Assembly (NCBI RefSeq): GCF_004765605.1
Contig: NZ_SRLC01000001.1
Coordinates: 930,001 to 994,000, forward strand
DNA: 64,000 nucleotides
Direction: 5' to 3'
Source of the DNA: Hymenobacter aquaticus
Lineage (GTDB): Bacteria > Bacteroidota > Bacteroidia > Cytophagales > Hymenobacteraceae
In this document: positions 24,735-34,140 of the stretch, in pieces
Position numbering within the stretch: position 1 is the stretch's first letter
How the letters are laid out: the number at the start of each line of letters is the position of its first letter
Made by a program: the position numbers and the translations under genes
The notes under the pieces: model-generated
Database searches by the model: none
Told to the model about the DNA's origin: nothing
The model's input: only the letters and a program-made list of their open reading frames with translations

Positions 24735-24958
24735 CGGGACTTGTCCCGCCGGGCTTCCGCAACTGCCCGGCTGCCCCGGGACTTGTCCCGTTCAGCTTTT
24801 CGAACTGCAAAAATGCCCCGGGACTCGTCCCGGCAGGCTTACGAAGTTCCGGAACACGCCCGGGACTTGTCCCGCCGGGGTGTTAGACTTTCCAAACCCG
24901 CCCGGGCCTCGTCCCGACCAGGTCTGGTGGTTTGCCAAGCCTGGTGCGTTAAGTCCCG
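24735..24958. repeat. Array of 14-bp palindromes at exactly 42-bp spacing
   Basis: CGGGACTTGTCCCG or a close variant starts at 24735, 24777, 24819 (TC centre), 24861 and 24903 (left arm CGGGCC), each exactly 42 bases apart. At 24945 the sixth register keeps only the right half GTCCCG. The 28-base spacers share a loose consensus (GGCTT..CGAA..TCC..AAA..GCCC) and several contain their own dyads (CCGGGC/GCCCGG, ACCAGG/CCTGGT). The array fills the gap between the OmpA-family and YgjP-like genes; the rest of 24517-24988 shows no gene I can support. Several frames are open through it, only because 42 is a multiple of three and stops are rare. Confidence 0.92.
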
Positions 24959-24988
24959 GCGGGCTTTGGGCAGCGGGCCGGGCGCGCG

Positions 24989-25696
24989 TTAGCCGCAAGG
25001 TTGTAGGTGCACCGCGCGGAGCGCCTGCCTGGCCGTGCGCCAGTCGGGCATAAACTGGTCCATCAGCCCCCAGAACCGGGCATTGTGGAGCCGCTCGTGC
25101 AAGTGCACCAGCTCGTGCACCACCACGTAGTCGAGGCACGCGGCGGGCTGCTTGATGAGCTCCAGGTTCAGCCAGATGCGCCGGGCCCGGATGTTGCAGG
25201 TGCCCCAGCGGGTGCGCATCTGTTTGATGGCCCAGGCAGTGGCCTGCGCGCCCACCACCGGCTCCCAGCGGGCGGCCAGCGCGGGCAGCTGCTCTTTCAG
25301 CCGGGCCCGGTACCAGGTGTTCAGGGCTTTTTCGCGCTGCTCCCGGGGGCTGCCGGCGGCAATGCACAGATCCAGAAAGCCGGGCTCGGTGCGCTGCACC
25401 CGGCCGGCGGCGGGACCGGGCAGCACGCGCAGCAGCAGGGGCTGGCCCTGGTAGTAATGCGTTTCCCCGCTCACAAAGTCCAGCACGGCGGGCTGCTCGC
25501 GGGCCGCAAACTGCGCCTGGTGCTTCTGAATCCAGGCGCGGCGACTGGCGACGAAGGCGTGAATGGCGGCCTCGGTAGTACGCAGCGGGGCGGCCACCCG
25601 CACCCGCCCGTCGGGGGCGTACACGGTCAGGCGCAGGCTGCGGATATTCTTGCGGACCAGCTCAATGGGCAGGTCGTCGATGAGAAGCTGGGGCAT
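24989..25696 (-). CDS. YgjP-like (DUF45) zinc metallopeptidase-family protein
   Basis: 235 aa. The C-terminal block CLDYVVVHELVHLHERLHN contains the HExxH zinc site (HELVH, about residues 193-197) with the third ligand region further on (FWGLMDQFMPDW). The N-terminal half has the family strand pattern (IRSLRLTVYAPDGRVRVAAP) and KQMRTRWGTCNIRARRIWLN, the usual R-W-G-S/T-C block. The ATG at 25696 was chosen because homologues begin near the L-V-R-K-N-I-R-S segment; the frame is open to 25759. Proteins of this family are cytoplasmic, SprT/WSS1-like, with substrate unknown. Confidence 0.9.
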   Translation of the reverse strand: MPQLLIDDLPIELVRKNIRSLRLTVYAPDGRVRVAAPLRTTEAAIHAFVASRRAWIQKHQAQFAAREQPAVLDFVSGETHYYQGQPLLLRVLPGPAAGRVQRTEPGFLDLCIAAGSPREQREKALNTWYRARLKEQLPALAARWEPVVGAQATAWAIKQMRTRWGTCNIRARRIWLNLELIKQPAACLDYVVVHELVHLHERLHNARFWGLMDQFMPDWRTARQALRAVHLQPCG

Positions 25697-25850
25697 GCGG
25701 AAAAAGCGGGCTACGCGGTGGTGGCAGGCCACGGCAGGTGCGTGGCCGCGTAGCTTCACCGGTAAAAGTACGGCGGCCAGCCCAGCCGGCGAAACTACCG
25801 GGCGGGGTTGGTCGCCGTACTGGGTATGCGCTATTTTCTATGCTTGGGGC

Positions 25851-28800
25851 CTATTGCACCCGCACCTGCTTGCTGGCGCTGCGGCCGAAGCGGGTGGGAA
25901 AGTACATGAGCTCGGCCTTGGCCGGATTGAGGGTGTAGCGGCCCCGGTAGCGGGGCTGCAGGGCAATGCGGAAGGTATGCACCCCCACGGGCAGCCGGTC
26001 GATGAAAATGCCGGTTTGGTGGCGCAGGTACTCGCGGTGCACTTCGAAGTAGTTGCCGGCTTTGTTGTCGCCGTAGGAGCAGCCGGCCGGAATGGGCACT
26101 TCCAGCAGCACGTAGCGGGCCTCGGCCGTCACGTTCACCGTCACGACCAGCTCGGCGGGCTGCCCGGCCCGCAGGCTCACTTGCTGCCCGGTTTGGCCGG
26201 CCAACTCGGTTTTCACCGTGAAGGGCGCGGCCGTGGCCTCGGGCGCGGGGTTCCAGCGGGTTTGGTAAGCCGTGGCGTACACCGGCAGCAGGCCGGTTTT
26301 ACGCAGCGTCAGCGGGGCGGCGGTGGCGGGCAAGGTCAGCTGCTGCGGGAAGGTACTGAGCTGCTGGCTGGTGGCTCCGCTGAGCTGCACCTGGGCCAGC
26401 GTCGCGGGTTGGCTGGCGGCCAGCAGGTCGGGCCCGATGGTTTCCAGAATCTGAGCCGCCTCGAAGGTGCTGGCCCAGTGGTCGGTGCGGCGCAGATTGA
26501 GCAGGTACAGGCGGATGCGGGTCAGCTCCGGCTCGTGCCCGCCCTGGGTGCGCAGCAGGCGGTAGGCCAGTAGCGTCGAGCCCACGCTGCCGGGCAGCAC
26601 GTAGCGGTAGTAGGAGCCCGGGCGCAGGGTATCGGCGTAGAACACCCCGCCCAGCTGGGTGCGCAGGCGGTAGCGCCGCAGCGTGTCGAGCTGGTAGGGC
26701 AGGCCCAGCTGCTGGCGCAGCTGGGTCAGGGCCAGGTAGCGGTCCAGGGGCTGGCGGCCCTTATACGTGCGTTCCAGCCGGGTCACGTAGGTGCGGTAGT
26801 CGGTAGCGGCGCCCAGCTGGCGGAGCACCCGTAGCAGGCGGATCAAATCGTCGTCCGACTGGTAGTACCCGGTGCGCCGCCGCGGGGCGGGGGCGGGCTG
26901 GGCGGCCAGGTGGTAGTCGAGCTCTTGGAGCAAATACGCTTGGAGCTGGTCCCGCTCCAAGCGCACTTTATAGCCGGCCTGTTCGGCCCCGAGCAGGGCT
27001 TCCAGCACGTGGGTCGTGGCCCAGGGGCTGACCTCGGAAGCGGCCCAGGTGCCCCAGAGCAGGTTTTCGGGCTGATGGCGGCCGGCCAGCAGCTTGCGAA
27101 TCAGAAAGTTGATACTCCGGTCGCCTTTGAAGTCTTCTTTGCGCACGGCCCGGATCTGCTTTTCCAGCAGCAGGGCCTTGAGCTTGGAGGCGGCCTGCTC
27201 GTTGCACAAGTACGCGTACTGCTGCAGGTGCTGAATTTCGGACAAGAGCACCGGCAGCGCATCACTTTCCAGGCGCACCGTCACGGGCCCCAGCGTGGGG
27301 TCGAAGGGCAAGGTCAGAGTCGTATCGGGGGCCGAAAGGATGGCAAAGGCCCCGACGGTTTCGCTGGTGCCGGCCGGCAGCACCGGAATCTGGCGCTGCT
27401 CCCCGTCGGCGTAGCCGCTGGCCTGGCGCAGGTCGTAGCTCACCAGCACCGAGTCCGGGCCGGTGGGGGCGGTCAGGCTGAGCGTATCGAGCACCGAGCC
27501 GCGCATCGTGCGGCTCCGGCGGGCCTGGGCCACGCCGGCCACCGCGAAGCCCGTGCTGACCTGGGCCGAGTCGGGGTTGTAGTTCAGGGTTTTGCCCAGC
27601 ACCTGGGTCTGGTCGCCCTCAATGAGGAAGCGGGGCACGGCCAGCTCGGCCAGCAGGGCCTTAAAGGAGCGCAGCAGCTGGGTGGTGGAGCCCACGCGGC
27701 CGTGGTCGTCGGAGCCCAGCACGAAGGTGTCCCAGCCGGTCACGTCGTCGGGCAGGGTTACGGTGGTGCTGGCCCGGCCCTGGGCGTCGGTGACCAGCGT
27801 GGGTTGCCACCAGGCGTAGTCGCGGAAGTTGCGGCGCAGGGCCAGGCGCGGGTCCCGGCCGGCGGGGTCGTTGCCGTCCTTGCTGGCTTTAGTCGTGATA
27901 AAGAGCACTCCGTTGGCCGCCCGGCTGCCGTAGGTAGCAGTAGCCTCGGCGCCCTTCAGCACCCGAATGGCGGCAATGTCGTCGGGGCTCAGGTCTGCCA
28001 CCCGGCCGTTGAAGGGCAGGCCGTCGAGAATGAGCAGGGGCTGGGCCGCGGCCGGCAGGGCGGTTACCCCCCGAATAAAGACGTTCGGGGACCCACCCGG
28101 CACGTCGGCACCCAGCGAAGCTGCCCCGCGAATCTGGACTCCGGCCACTTTGCCCGCCAGTTGGGTTGAGGTGATGGTAGCAACGGCGGCCGTTACGTCG
28201 CGCCGGGTCTGGGTGCCGTAGCCCGTCACCACCACTTCCGAAAGCTGCTTGGTATCGGCCCGCATACCCACGTTCACCTCGTTTTGGGTGGCGGACCGTT
28301 GTTCCTGAATATAGCCAATGGAGCTAAAAGTCAGCGTCACGGTTTCGTTGGGAACCTGTAGTGCGTAGGTGCCGTCGGCGTTGGTCGAAACGCCAATGGT
28401 GGTGCCCTGCACCAGCACCGTCACGCCGGGCAGACCTTCCCCCGATTGGCGGTCGGTGACCTGCCCGCGGATGGTGCGCCAGCCCGGCTGCGGCTGCCCG
28501 TACTGGGTAAGGGCAATGGTGCGCTTGGCTTTTTGGAGCTCTTCCGCTGGCGTTACCAAACTCAAATCTTTGACCTCGTAGCCCGGCAGGAGCTTGCTGA
28601 TGCGCCGTTGCAGGGCCGCGCCCGGCTGCCGGTCGGCGAGGCGGAGCTGGAAATAGGTTACCCCATTGGGTGCCACCACCACTTCCTCGGCCGGGAGCAG
28701 ACTGGTGCTGTCGGCGAGCAGCACGGCCACCCGGTAGCGGCCGGCGGGCAGGGCCTGCACCTGGCCCAGATGGGGCTGCAGGCGGAGGAAGTTGGCAGCG

Positions 28801-31800
28801 CCGGGCTGGGTGAGCAGCAGGTAAGCTACGGTGGGAAACCGGTAGCCGGGCCCGGCGTCGGCCGGGCGCGGGGGCAGGCGCACTTCCAGGCGGCCCTGGC
28901 CGGCGGGCGTCTGCTGCGGAATTCTAAAGTCGTAGCGGGGCCGGGGCGGCGTCCAGGTGGCATTGCCGGGCAGGTAGCGGGCCTTGAAGGCGGCCTCGGT
29001 CAGGGCAAAGTCGGCCAGGGGCAGGCTGCCGGGAAAGCCGGCGCTGTGCAGGGCGCTGAACAGCTGGGCTTGCGTGGCTAGGGTCAGGCTGGTCTGCTTC
29101 ACCAGGCCGGGGGCGAAGTAGTAGCGGTAGAGGGGCTCAAACAGAAAGCTGCGCCGCAGCCCGTCGGAGCGCCGCAGCAGCACCGAGTCGGGCCGGAACG
29201 GGCCCGCGAGGCTATAGGAGCCCACGCCGCGGTAGCCATTACGGCTCACGGGCCGCAGCACGTTGCCCTGGCGCAGGCTGCCGTAGGTGAAGTCGGGTTC
29301 CGTGACCAATAACGAGCGGGTCAACACCAGCTCTTCCTCCGGTGTAAGCAGGGGGCGGCGCTTTTCCACGGTCAGCTCGGCGCAGGGCTGGTTGACGTCG
29401 AGGCTGAGCGTGAGCTTGTGCAAGTGGCGCAGATACACGTCATCCAGGGTCACCAGGCGGGTTTTGGTTCGGATGCTGAGCGAGTGGTGGCCCGGCTCGG
29501 CCACCAGTGAGTAGGGTTCGTTTTGGTTGACTTCGTGCACGTACACCGGCACGCCGTCCAGGTACACGGCCACGGGCGGCTCCACCCGACCCGAATCCAC
29601 CACGAAGGGCGCCAGCTGGGTCAGGCCGCCGGGGGCGGGCTCGTACTGGTAAAACGCGCCCGCCGCGGGGTAGAGAAACTGGTAGAACCGCAGCGAGTCG
29701 AGGCCCAGCTGGTGGCGCCACAGGGCCCAGCGCAAGAGCTGCCGGCCGGCGTCGGCGGGGGAGTTGTCGAAGCCTTCCTGCAGGGCAAACCGGCGCTTGG
29801 ATACCCGGCCCACCACCGGCGGCTCAAAGCTGGGCAGGCTCTGTTCCCGCTGGGCCTGCCCAAACTTGCTGGTGTAGGCGTAGGACGTCAAATCGACGCC
29901 GGGCACGGGCCGCCCGCCGCCGTCGGTGACGGTGTACTGGAGTCGGATTCTCTGGCCCGGGTAAGCCACCTCGGGCTGCTCGGCGCGCACCACCAACTGG
30001 CGCTGGGGCAGCGGAATGCTGTACTCGGCCGTGCGCAGCTCCTCGCCCCAGAGGTAGTGCACCGATACCGCCCAGGTTGCCGAACCGGGCGCAGTTGTGT
30101 TCAGCTGCAAGTCCGGGCCGTAGCCGCGCCGCACCAGGGTGTTGGCGCGGTACACGAAATACCAGAACCGCAGCCGCCGCGGGTTGTCCACGCTTATAAA
30201 AATCGAGTCGTGGGTCCGGTCGGAGCGCACCGCGAGGCCGGCGTTGGTTTCGTCTAATTCCAGCTCCACGGAGCGGTGTTCCTCATCGGTCAGCTCGTAG
30301 GAAGCGGCCCGCGGGTCGACGGGCAAGGTGAGAGGCAGCTGCACGGGGCCCGCAAACAGGCGGCTAGCACCCAGCTCCCGCCCATTGACGACCTCCAGCC
30401 GGGCCGGGTGCGGCACCGACTGGCCCTGCACCACGAAGCGCAGGCGTACCGAGTCGGCGGCCAGCTCCACGTGCAGCTGGCCCGGGTCGAGGCCGTAGGG
30501 CACGGTGGTGGTTTCGGTGCGCCGCTCGTTGTCGGCATTCAGGAACACGGCCCCGACGGCGTAGCTGAATTCGGCGGCGGGGAAAATGCCGGCCGGCAGG
30601 TTCAGGCGGGTTTCGCCGGTGGCATCCAGGGCCTGGCTGCGGGTCCAGAGCGTGTCGGGCAGAAACAGCTGGCGCTGCGTAAACGGGCCGAGCGGGGCGC
30701 GGGGCGTCACGCTCAGCCGCACCCGGGCATCGAGCAGGTTGAGGTCGTTGGAGTCGGTGCCGCGCAGAAACACGGCCTGGGGCTGGCCCCGGCGGTGCTC
30801 TTTCTCGGCCACGCGCAGGGTGTAGCGGGTGCTTTTGAGCTCGTAGTCTTCCAGCTGAAAGTTGCCCCGGGCCAGGGTTTGCCCCCGGCGGTTGTCCAGC
30901 CGGAAGCCCACCCGCGTATCGGCCCGCAGGCCCAGCGTATCGGTCAGGGGCAGGGTATACTCGTAGGAGCCGGGCCGGGTGGGGCGCAGCACGGTCAGCT
31001 TCTTCTCGGGTTGGCCGTAGCCCCCGCCCAGCCACAGCGTGAGCGGCTGGCGGCCGGGCCGGCCGCTGGGGCGGCGCAGCAGGCGCACCTTCAGGCGCAG
31101 CGTATCGGCGCTGGGGCGGTATTTGGGCTTGCTCAGGGCTACGTAGCTCGTCCAGCGCTGCTGTTGCTCCTGCTGCTCCCGCCGGCTTTGGCGCTCGTTG
31201 CGCACGTCTGCGCTGAAGGCCGAGCGCAGCAGGCCCACGGGGCCAAAGTAGGCATAGGAAGCGTGTTGCAAATCCCGGCCCAGGCTCCAGACGGGCTTGG
31301 TGAGGTAGCCCAGCGGAAAGCCGAACACCAGACGCCGGCCCCCGCGCAGCAGCTGGCGGCCCAGGGGTTGCTGCCGCCAGTAATTGCCGGAGTGTTGCTG
31401 CTTTTCCACCAGGTGAAACGTGGTGCGCCCGGCCTGGGTAACGGCCAGCAGGCCGCTCCGGCCGCGCTTGGCCAGGCGGTAGGCGCGGGTGGCCGCGTCG
31501 AAGGGCACCGGGCGGCGGGCCAGCGCCACGCGGGCATCTTCCAGCGGCCGGCCCAGGGAGTCGCGCACCACCAGGGTCAGGTCCACCTGGTTATCGACGA
31601 TGACCACTTCCCGGTCGGTGACGCAGCGCAGCCAGTACACCAGCTGCGGGCCTTCGGTGTGGGCCACCAGGTAGTAGCCCGGGGGCTGGGGCCGTTGCCG
31701 CCAGGCTGAGTCAGTGGGAAAGGAGTCGACGGGCTGGGTGAAAAACTCGGGCCGGGCCGCCGAGAGGCTGTGCAGATACAGGTGGCGGGTCTGCTCGTCG

Positions 31801-31916
31801 GTCAGCCGGAATACCTTGGTCAGGTAGCTGCGCTGCCGGGCCCCGGCCAGGCGCTGTTGGGCCGGGGCGGGAATGGTCAGCAGAAAATAGAGTGCAAAAA
31901 GTAGCAAACGAGGCAT
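25851..31916 (-). CDS. Giant alpha-2-macroglobulin-family protein with embedded TonB plug domain
   Basis: 2021 aa. Signal peptide LLLFALYFLLTIPAPAQ. About 20-1140: serial beta-sandwich (macroglobulin-like) domains. About 1147-1225: carboxypeptidase-regulatory-like domain (IRGQVTDRQSGEGLPGVTVL, ending VVVTGYG). About 1225-1345: SusC-type plug (VAGVQIRGAASLGADVPGG, PLLILDGLPFNGRV, ATYGSRAANGVLFITTK). About 1365-2021: macroglobulin core, starting WWQPTLVTDAQGRASTT and VTGWDTFVLGSDD, with a thioester-like CNEQ near residue 1570 (YLCNEQAASK) and an all-helical thioester-domain region after it. No outer-membrane barrel follows the plug. Bacterial macroglobulins trap proteases in the envelope; the role of the plug insert is unknown. 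It is transcribed alone; the gene ends 155 bases before the YgjP-like gene begins. Confidence 0.9.
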   Translation of the reverse strand: MPRLLLFALYFLLTIPAPAQQRLAGARQRSYLTKVFRLTDEQTRHLYLHSLSAARPEFFTQPVDSFPTDSAWRQRPQPPGYYLVAHTEGPQLVYWLRCVTDREVVIVDNQVDLTLVVRDSLGRPLEDARVALARRPVPFDAATRAYRLAKRGRSGLLAVTQAGRTTFHLVEKQQHSGNYWRQQPLGRQLLRGGRRLVFGFPLGYLTKPVWSLGRDLQHASYAYFGPVGLLRSAFSADVRNERQSRREQQEQQQRWTSYVALSKPKYRPSADTLRLKVRLLRRPSGRPGRQPLTLWLGGGYGQPEKKLTVLRPTRPGSYEYTLPLTDTLGLRADTRVGFRLDNRRGQTLARGNFQLEDYELKSTRYTLRVAEKEHRRGQPQAVFLRGTDSNDLNLLDARVRLSVTPRAPLGPFTQRQLFLPDTLWTRSQALDATGETRLNLPAGIFPAAEFSYAVGAVFLNADNERRTETTTVPYGLDPGQLHVELAADSVRLRFVVQGQSVPHPARLEVVNGRELGASRLFAGPVQLPLTLPVDPRAASYELTDEEHRSVELELDETNAGLAVRSDRTHDSIFISVDNPRRLRFWYFVYRANTLVRRGYGPDLQLNTTAPGSATWAVSVHYLWGEELRTAEYSIPLPQRQLVVRAEQPEVAYPGQRIRLQYTVTDGGGRPVPGVDLTSYAYTSKFGQAQREQSLPSFEPPVVGRVSKRRFALQEGFDNSPADAGRQLLRWALWRHQLGLDSLRFYQFLYPAAGAFYQYEPAPGGLTQLAPFVVDSGRVEPPVAVYLDGVPVYVHEVNQNEPYSLVAEPGHHSLSIRTKTRLVTLDDVYLRHLHKLTLSLDVNQPCAELTVEKRRPLLTPEEELVLTRSLLVTEPDFTYGSLRQGNVLRPVSRNGYRGVGSYSLAGPFRPDSVLLRRSDGLRRSFLFEPLYRYYFAPGLVKQTSLTLATQAQLFSALHSAGFPGSLPLADFALTEAAFKARYLPGNATWTPPRPRYDFRIPQQTPAGQGRLEVRLPPRPADAGPGYRFPTVAYLLLTQPGAANFLRLQPHLGQVQALPAGRYRVAVLLADSTSLLPAEEVVVAPNGVTYFQLRLADRQPGAALQRRISKLLPGYEVKDLSLVTPAEELQKAKRTIALTQYGQPQPGWRTIRGQVTDRQSGEGLPGVTVLVQGTTIGVSTNADGTYALQVPNETVTLTFSSIGYIQEQRSATQNEVNVGMRADTKQLSEVVVTGYGTQTRRDVTAAVATITSTQLAGKVAGVQIRGAASLGADVPGGSPNVFIRGVTALPAAAQPLLILDGLPFNGRVADLSPDDIAAIRVLKGAEATATYGSRAANGVLFITTKASKDGNDPAGRDPRLALRRNFRDYAWWQPTLVTDAQGRASTTVTLPDDVTGWDTFVLGSDDHGRVGSTTQLLRSFKALLAELAVPRFLIEGDQTQVLGKTLNYNPDSAQVSTGFAVAGVAQARRSRTMRGSVLDTLSLTAPTGPDSVLVSYDLRQASGYADGEQRQIPVLPAGTSETVGAFAILSAPDTTLTLPFDPTLGPVTVRLESDALPVLLSEIQHLQQYAYLCNEQAASKLKALLLEKQIRAVRKEDFKGDRSINFLIRKLLAGRHQPENLLWGTWAASEVSPWATTHVLEALLGAEQAGYKVRLERDQLQAYLLQELDYHLAAQPAPAPRRRTGYYQSDDDLIRLLRVLRQLGAATDYRTYVTRLERTYKGRQPLDRYLALTQLRQQLGLPYQLDTLRRYRLRTQLGGVFYADTLRPGSYYRYVLPGSVGSTLLAYRLLRTQGGHEPELTRIRLYLLNLRRTDHWASTFEAAQILETIGPDLLAASQPATLAQVQLSGATSQQLSTFPQQLTLPATAAPLTLRKTGLLPVYATAYQTRWNPAPEATAAPFTVKTELAGQTGQQVSLRAGQPAELVVTVNVTAEARYVLLEVPIPAGCSYGDNKAGNYFEVHREYLRHQTGIFIDRLPVGVHTFRIALQPRYRGRYTLNPAKAELMYFPTRFGRSASKQVRVQ

Positions 31917-32098
31917 AGGCGGATGGAATAAAAAGCACGGAATACTAGCTGGATGCTACCGGGCAATTGATTCCACACGGCCCGCTGGAAAATTCCGGGC
32001 TGCTTGGACGGAACAAGGGGGACGGGGCTGCGCGTGGCCGCCACCTCCCGGAGCGCCTGTGCGTAGCCTTGGAATAGCTAAGTCTGTGGTGGATATGC

Positions 32099-32146
32099 AA
32101 AAAGCCTGTTTATCCATTTGGTTAAAATGAATAAACAGGCTTTTTT
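32099..32146 (-). terminator. Terminator of the secreted endonuclease gene
   Basis: Stem AAAAAGCCTGTTTAT / ATAAACAGGCTTTTT around a 17-base loop, 29 bases past the endonuclease stop when read leftward, with T-run on that strand. The A/T tails make it work in both directions. Confidence 0.8.
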
Positions 32147-32174
32147 ATACAAATGAATATACAGTAAGGCCGCT

Positions 32175-33041
32175 TTACTGCGTCGGCCCGTTGTCCACTT
32201 TAGCTTCCAGCGTCGCCTGAATACCGGTCGGCACCCGCGACAGTATATCGTAGCCAGTGGCCGTTTCGATGGCATCCACGGACGTGCGGTAGCCACCCCA
32301 ACTGGTACTAATGGTATTCTCATTCGGCGTATCCACGGCAATGACGCGGGTGCTGCTGCTGACGCGGCTCACGTCGTCGGTGCCCTGGGGCAGTACGACA
32401 ATAACCTTCCAGATGCGCCTGGGCACCGTGATGCGGCCGTTGTCGATAGTCTCCTTATAGTCAATGGAGCCGGTGCCGCCTTTGCCGTAGCTACCCATCA
32501 GGATATAGAGCTCGTTGCCCTGATTGACCAGGGTGCGGCAGTAGCCTTCCAGATTGGCCCAGGTCTGCTGGTTGTTGCGCGGGGCCTGCGGAATCATGTT
32601 GGTCATCAGAAACGTGGCCGAGTTGTCGGCGACGGTGCTGGTGCGGTCGGCGGAAGGGCAGTTGTGGCCCCGGTCGAAGCCCGAACCCGTGTAGCTGCTG
32701 GTGCTGACCTGGTACCAGCCGGCGGGCAGCGTGGCATCGGCCCGGAAATCGTCCTGGCGGGCGGCCGAGCCCAGCCACTCCGGACTAAGGTGCCAGCTTA
32801 CCCAATTGGGTATGCCCCGGTCGCGGTGATACGACACGATGTACTGCGGCTTGATCAGCAGGTAGTTCGTGGGCTGCGCCACGTCGGTGGTGGCCCCGCT
32901 GGGGTTGCCCAGCGCCATGTGCTCGGGCAGGGGAGCTTCGGTGGGGACAACGGGCTTTACTTCGTCGTTTTCGTGGGCGCAGGCGCCCACGAGCAAGCCT
33001 AGCGCCAGCAGAGCGGCGGTAGAAAATGTACTGGTATTCAT
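32175..33041 (-). CDS. DNA/RNA non-specific endonuclease, lipoprotein
   Basis: 288 aa. Lipobox signal LALGLLVGAC (Cys about residue 21). The catalytic motif DRGH (FDRGHNCPSADRT, about 155) and the downstream Asn-containing NMIPQAPRNNQQTWANLE block are diagnostic of the EndA/NucA beta-beta-alpha-Me family, which cleaves DNA and RNA with a metal ion. YILMGSYG and RRIWKVIVVLP are further family strands. The protein is exported and lipid-anchored, so it should work outside the cytoplasm in nucleic-acid scavenging or competition. The upstream gap 33042-33413 contains an inverted repeat but no gene. Confidence 0.95.
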   Translation of the reverse strand: MNTSTFSTAALLALGLLVGACAHENDEVKPVVPTEAPLPEHMALGNPSGATTDVAQPTNYLLIKPQYIVSYHRDRGIPNWVSWHLSPEWLGSAARQDDFRADATLPAGWYQVSTSSYTGSGFDRGHNCPSADRTSTVADNSATFLMTNMIPQAPRNNQQTWANLEGYCRTLVNQGNELYILMGSYGKGGTGSIDYKETIDNGRITVPRRIWKVIVVLPQGTDDVSRVSSSTRVIAVDTPNENTISTSWGGYRTSVDAIETATGYDILSRVPTGIQATLEAKVDNGPTQ

Positions 33042-33159
33042 GAATGCAATAGGAGGTGAGAACAGGGCAGAAAGACAAATAACGGGACTTCAGTCCACTC
33101 TGTCTTGGTTCGGTGCGGCGGCCTCCCTGGTTAAGGCCGGTGCAGTAGGCTCCTGGCCG

Positions 33160-33218
33160 GGCGGCGGCGAGCTTCGCGGCAACCAAACAGAGCTGCCGCC
33201 CCGAAGCTTGCCGCCGCC
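33160..33218. repeat. 17-bp inverted repeat in the endonuclease upstream gap
   Basis: GGCGGCGGCGAGCTTCG (33160-33176) and CGAAGCTTGCCGCCGCC (33202-33218), one mismatch, 25-base loop. Function unknown; the remainder of 33042-33413 shows no gene. Confidence 0.7.
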
Positions 33219-33413
33219 GAAAGCCGCTTGTTTTGGCAAATAGCCCTACCAAAATGGAAGGGTGAGCAGCGGAGAAAATGCCGGATAATGGCTCTGGTAT
33301 ATTTTTATTTACTGATAATCATGCAGTTGTGAAATAATCGGAAGCCAGGGGCCGGGCGCGGCACTGGGATTGGCAACAGGGCCATATCACCATTACCCTA
33401 ACGCCCCGCCCTC

Positions 33414-34139
33414 ATGGACCTTTTCGACAACCTCGCCAAAGCCGCTAAAGACTTCTTCGTCGAAGGCGACGCCTCCAGCACCCCGGGTAAGGTCAGCCAA
33501 GGCGCCGCCCAACCCGCGCCGCCGCTCCAGCCCCTGCCGGGTCCGGTGCCCCAGCAGCTACCCGTAGCGCCCGGCCCCGGCACTTTTGCCCTCCATCAGC
33601 CCGCCCCGGTCACCCAGCCCGAGCAGCGCCACCTCGACCACATTGCCGGGCTGCTGGCCGGCGACGGCAAAGACTTCGTGGCCTACACCAAAATGGTCAA
33701 GAGCATGGCAGCCAGCGGACTGGCCGGCCCGGTGCTCTACCAGACGGCTTTTCACGCCTTTGCCGCCGTCACGGGCCTCGACGCGGCCACGCTGCTGACC
33801 ACCGGCGAGCAGCTGGAGCAAAAGCTGGTGGCCGACCGCAACAAGGTGCTGGAGCGCCACCAGGAAAAGATGGGGGAACTCAAGATTGCCAACGCCCAGC
33901 CCAGCATCATCGTGCAGCTCACGGGCCAGGAGCAGCGCCTGCAGGCCGAGCTTGCCGAACTGACCCGGCAGCTAGAAGCCAAAAGCCAGCAGCTGCAGGC
34001 CACGCAGCAGCAATTAGTGGCCGAGCGCCAGAAGGCCCAGGCCTCGCTGGCTTCCTACGAGCTGGCCAATGCCACGGCCGCCGCCGACCTGAAAGCCCAC
34101 CGCCAGGCCGCCCAGTCCTTTCTCCTGGGAGTGAAATAG
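33414..34139 (+). CDS. Cytoplasmic coiled-coil protein, first gene of the ABC/OmpA cluster
   Basis: 241 aa, no family recognised. The N-terminus is an amphipathic helix (MDLFDNLAKAAKDFFVEG), then a Pro/Gln-rich linker (25-65), a helical domain (70-125, HLDHIAGLLAGDGKDFVAYT), and a coiled coil from about 135 to 235 (QEQRLQAELAELTRQLEAKS). There is no signal peptide or membrane span. The amphipathic start followed by a coiled coil resembles membrane-surface proteins of the PspA type, like its neighbour, but the similarity is only architectural. The 108-base gap to the next gene is a short palindromic element. Confidence 0.82.
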   Translation: MDLFDNLAKAAKDFFVEGDASSTPGKVSQGAAQPAPPLQPLPGPVPQQLPVAPGPGTFALHQPAPVTQPEQRHLDHIAGLLAGDGKDFVAYTKMVKSMAASGLAGPVLYQTAFHAFAAVTGLDAATLLTTGEQLEQKLVADRNKVLERHQEKMGELKIANAQPSIIVQLTGQEQRLQAELAELTRQLEAKSQQLQATQQQLVAERQKAQASLASYELANATAAADLKAHRQAAQSFLLGVK

Positions 34140-34140
34140 C

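Noticed and set aside
24735..24958. CRISPR array (short repeats with regular 28-base spacers)
   Set aside because: The repeat is a 14-bp palindrome, far too short; the spacers are related to each other; no cas genes are present.
24166..25053. Open frames through the 42-bp array coding 14-residue repeats (PGTCPAGL-like)
   Set aside because: Several frames on both strands stay open for the same reason: period divisible by three and few stops. Conservation lies in a DNA palindrome, not in one protein frame.
30276..31709. Long open frame antisense to the macroglobulin gene
   Set aside because: Low-complexity Ala/Gly/Gln composition and no start context; explained by the gene on the other strand.
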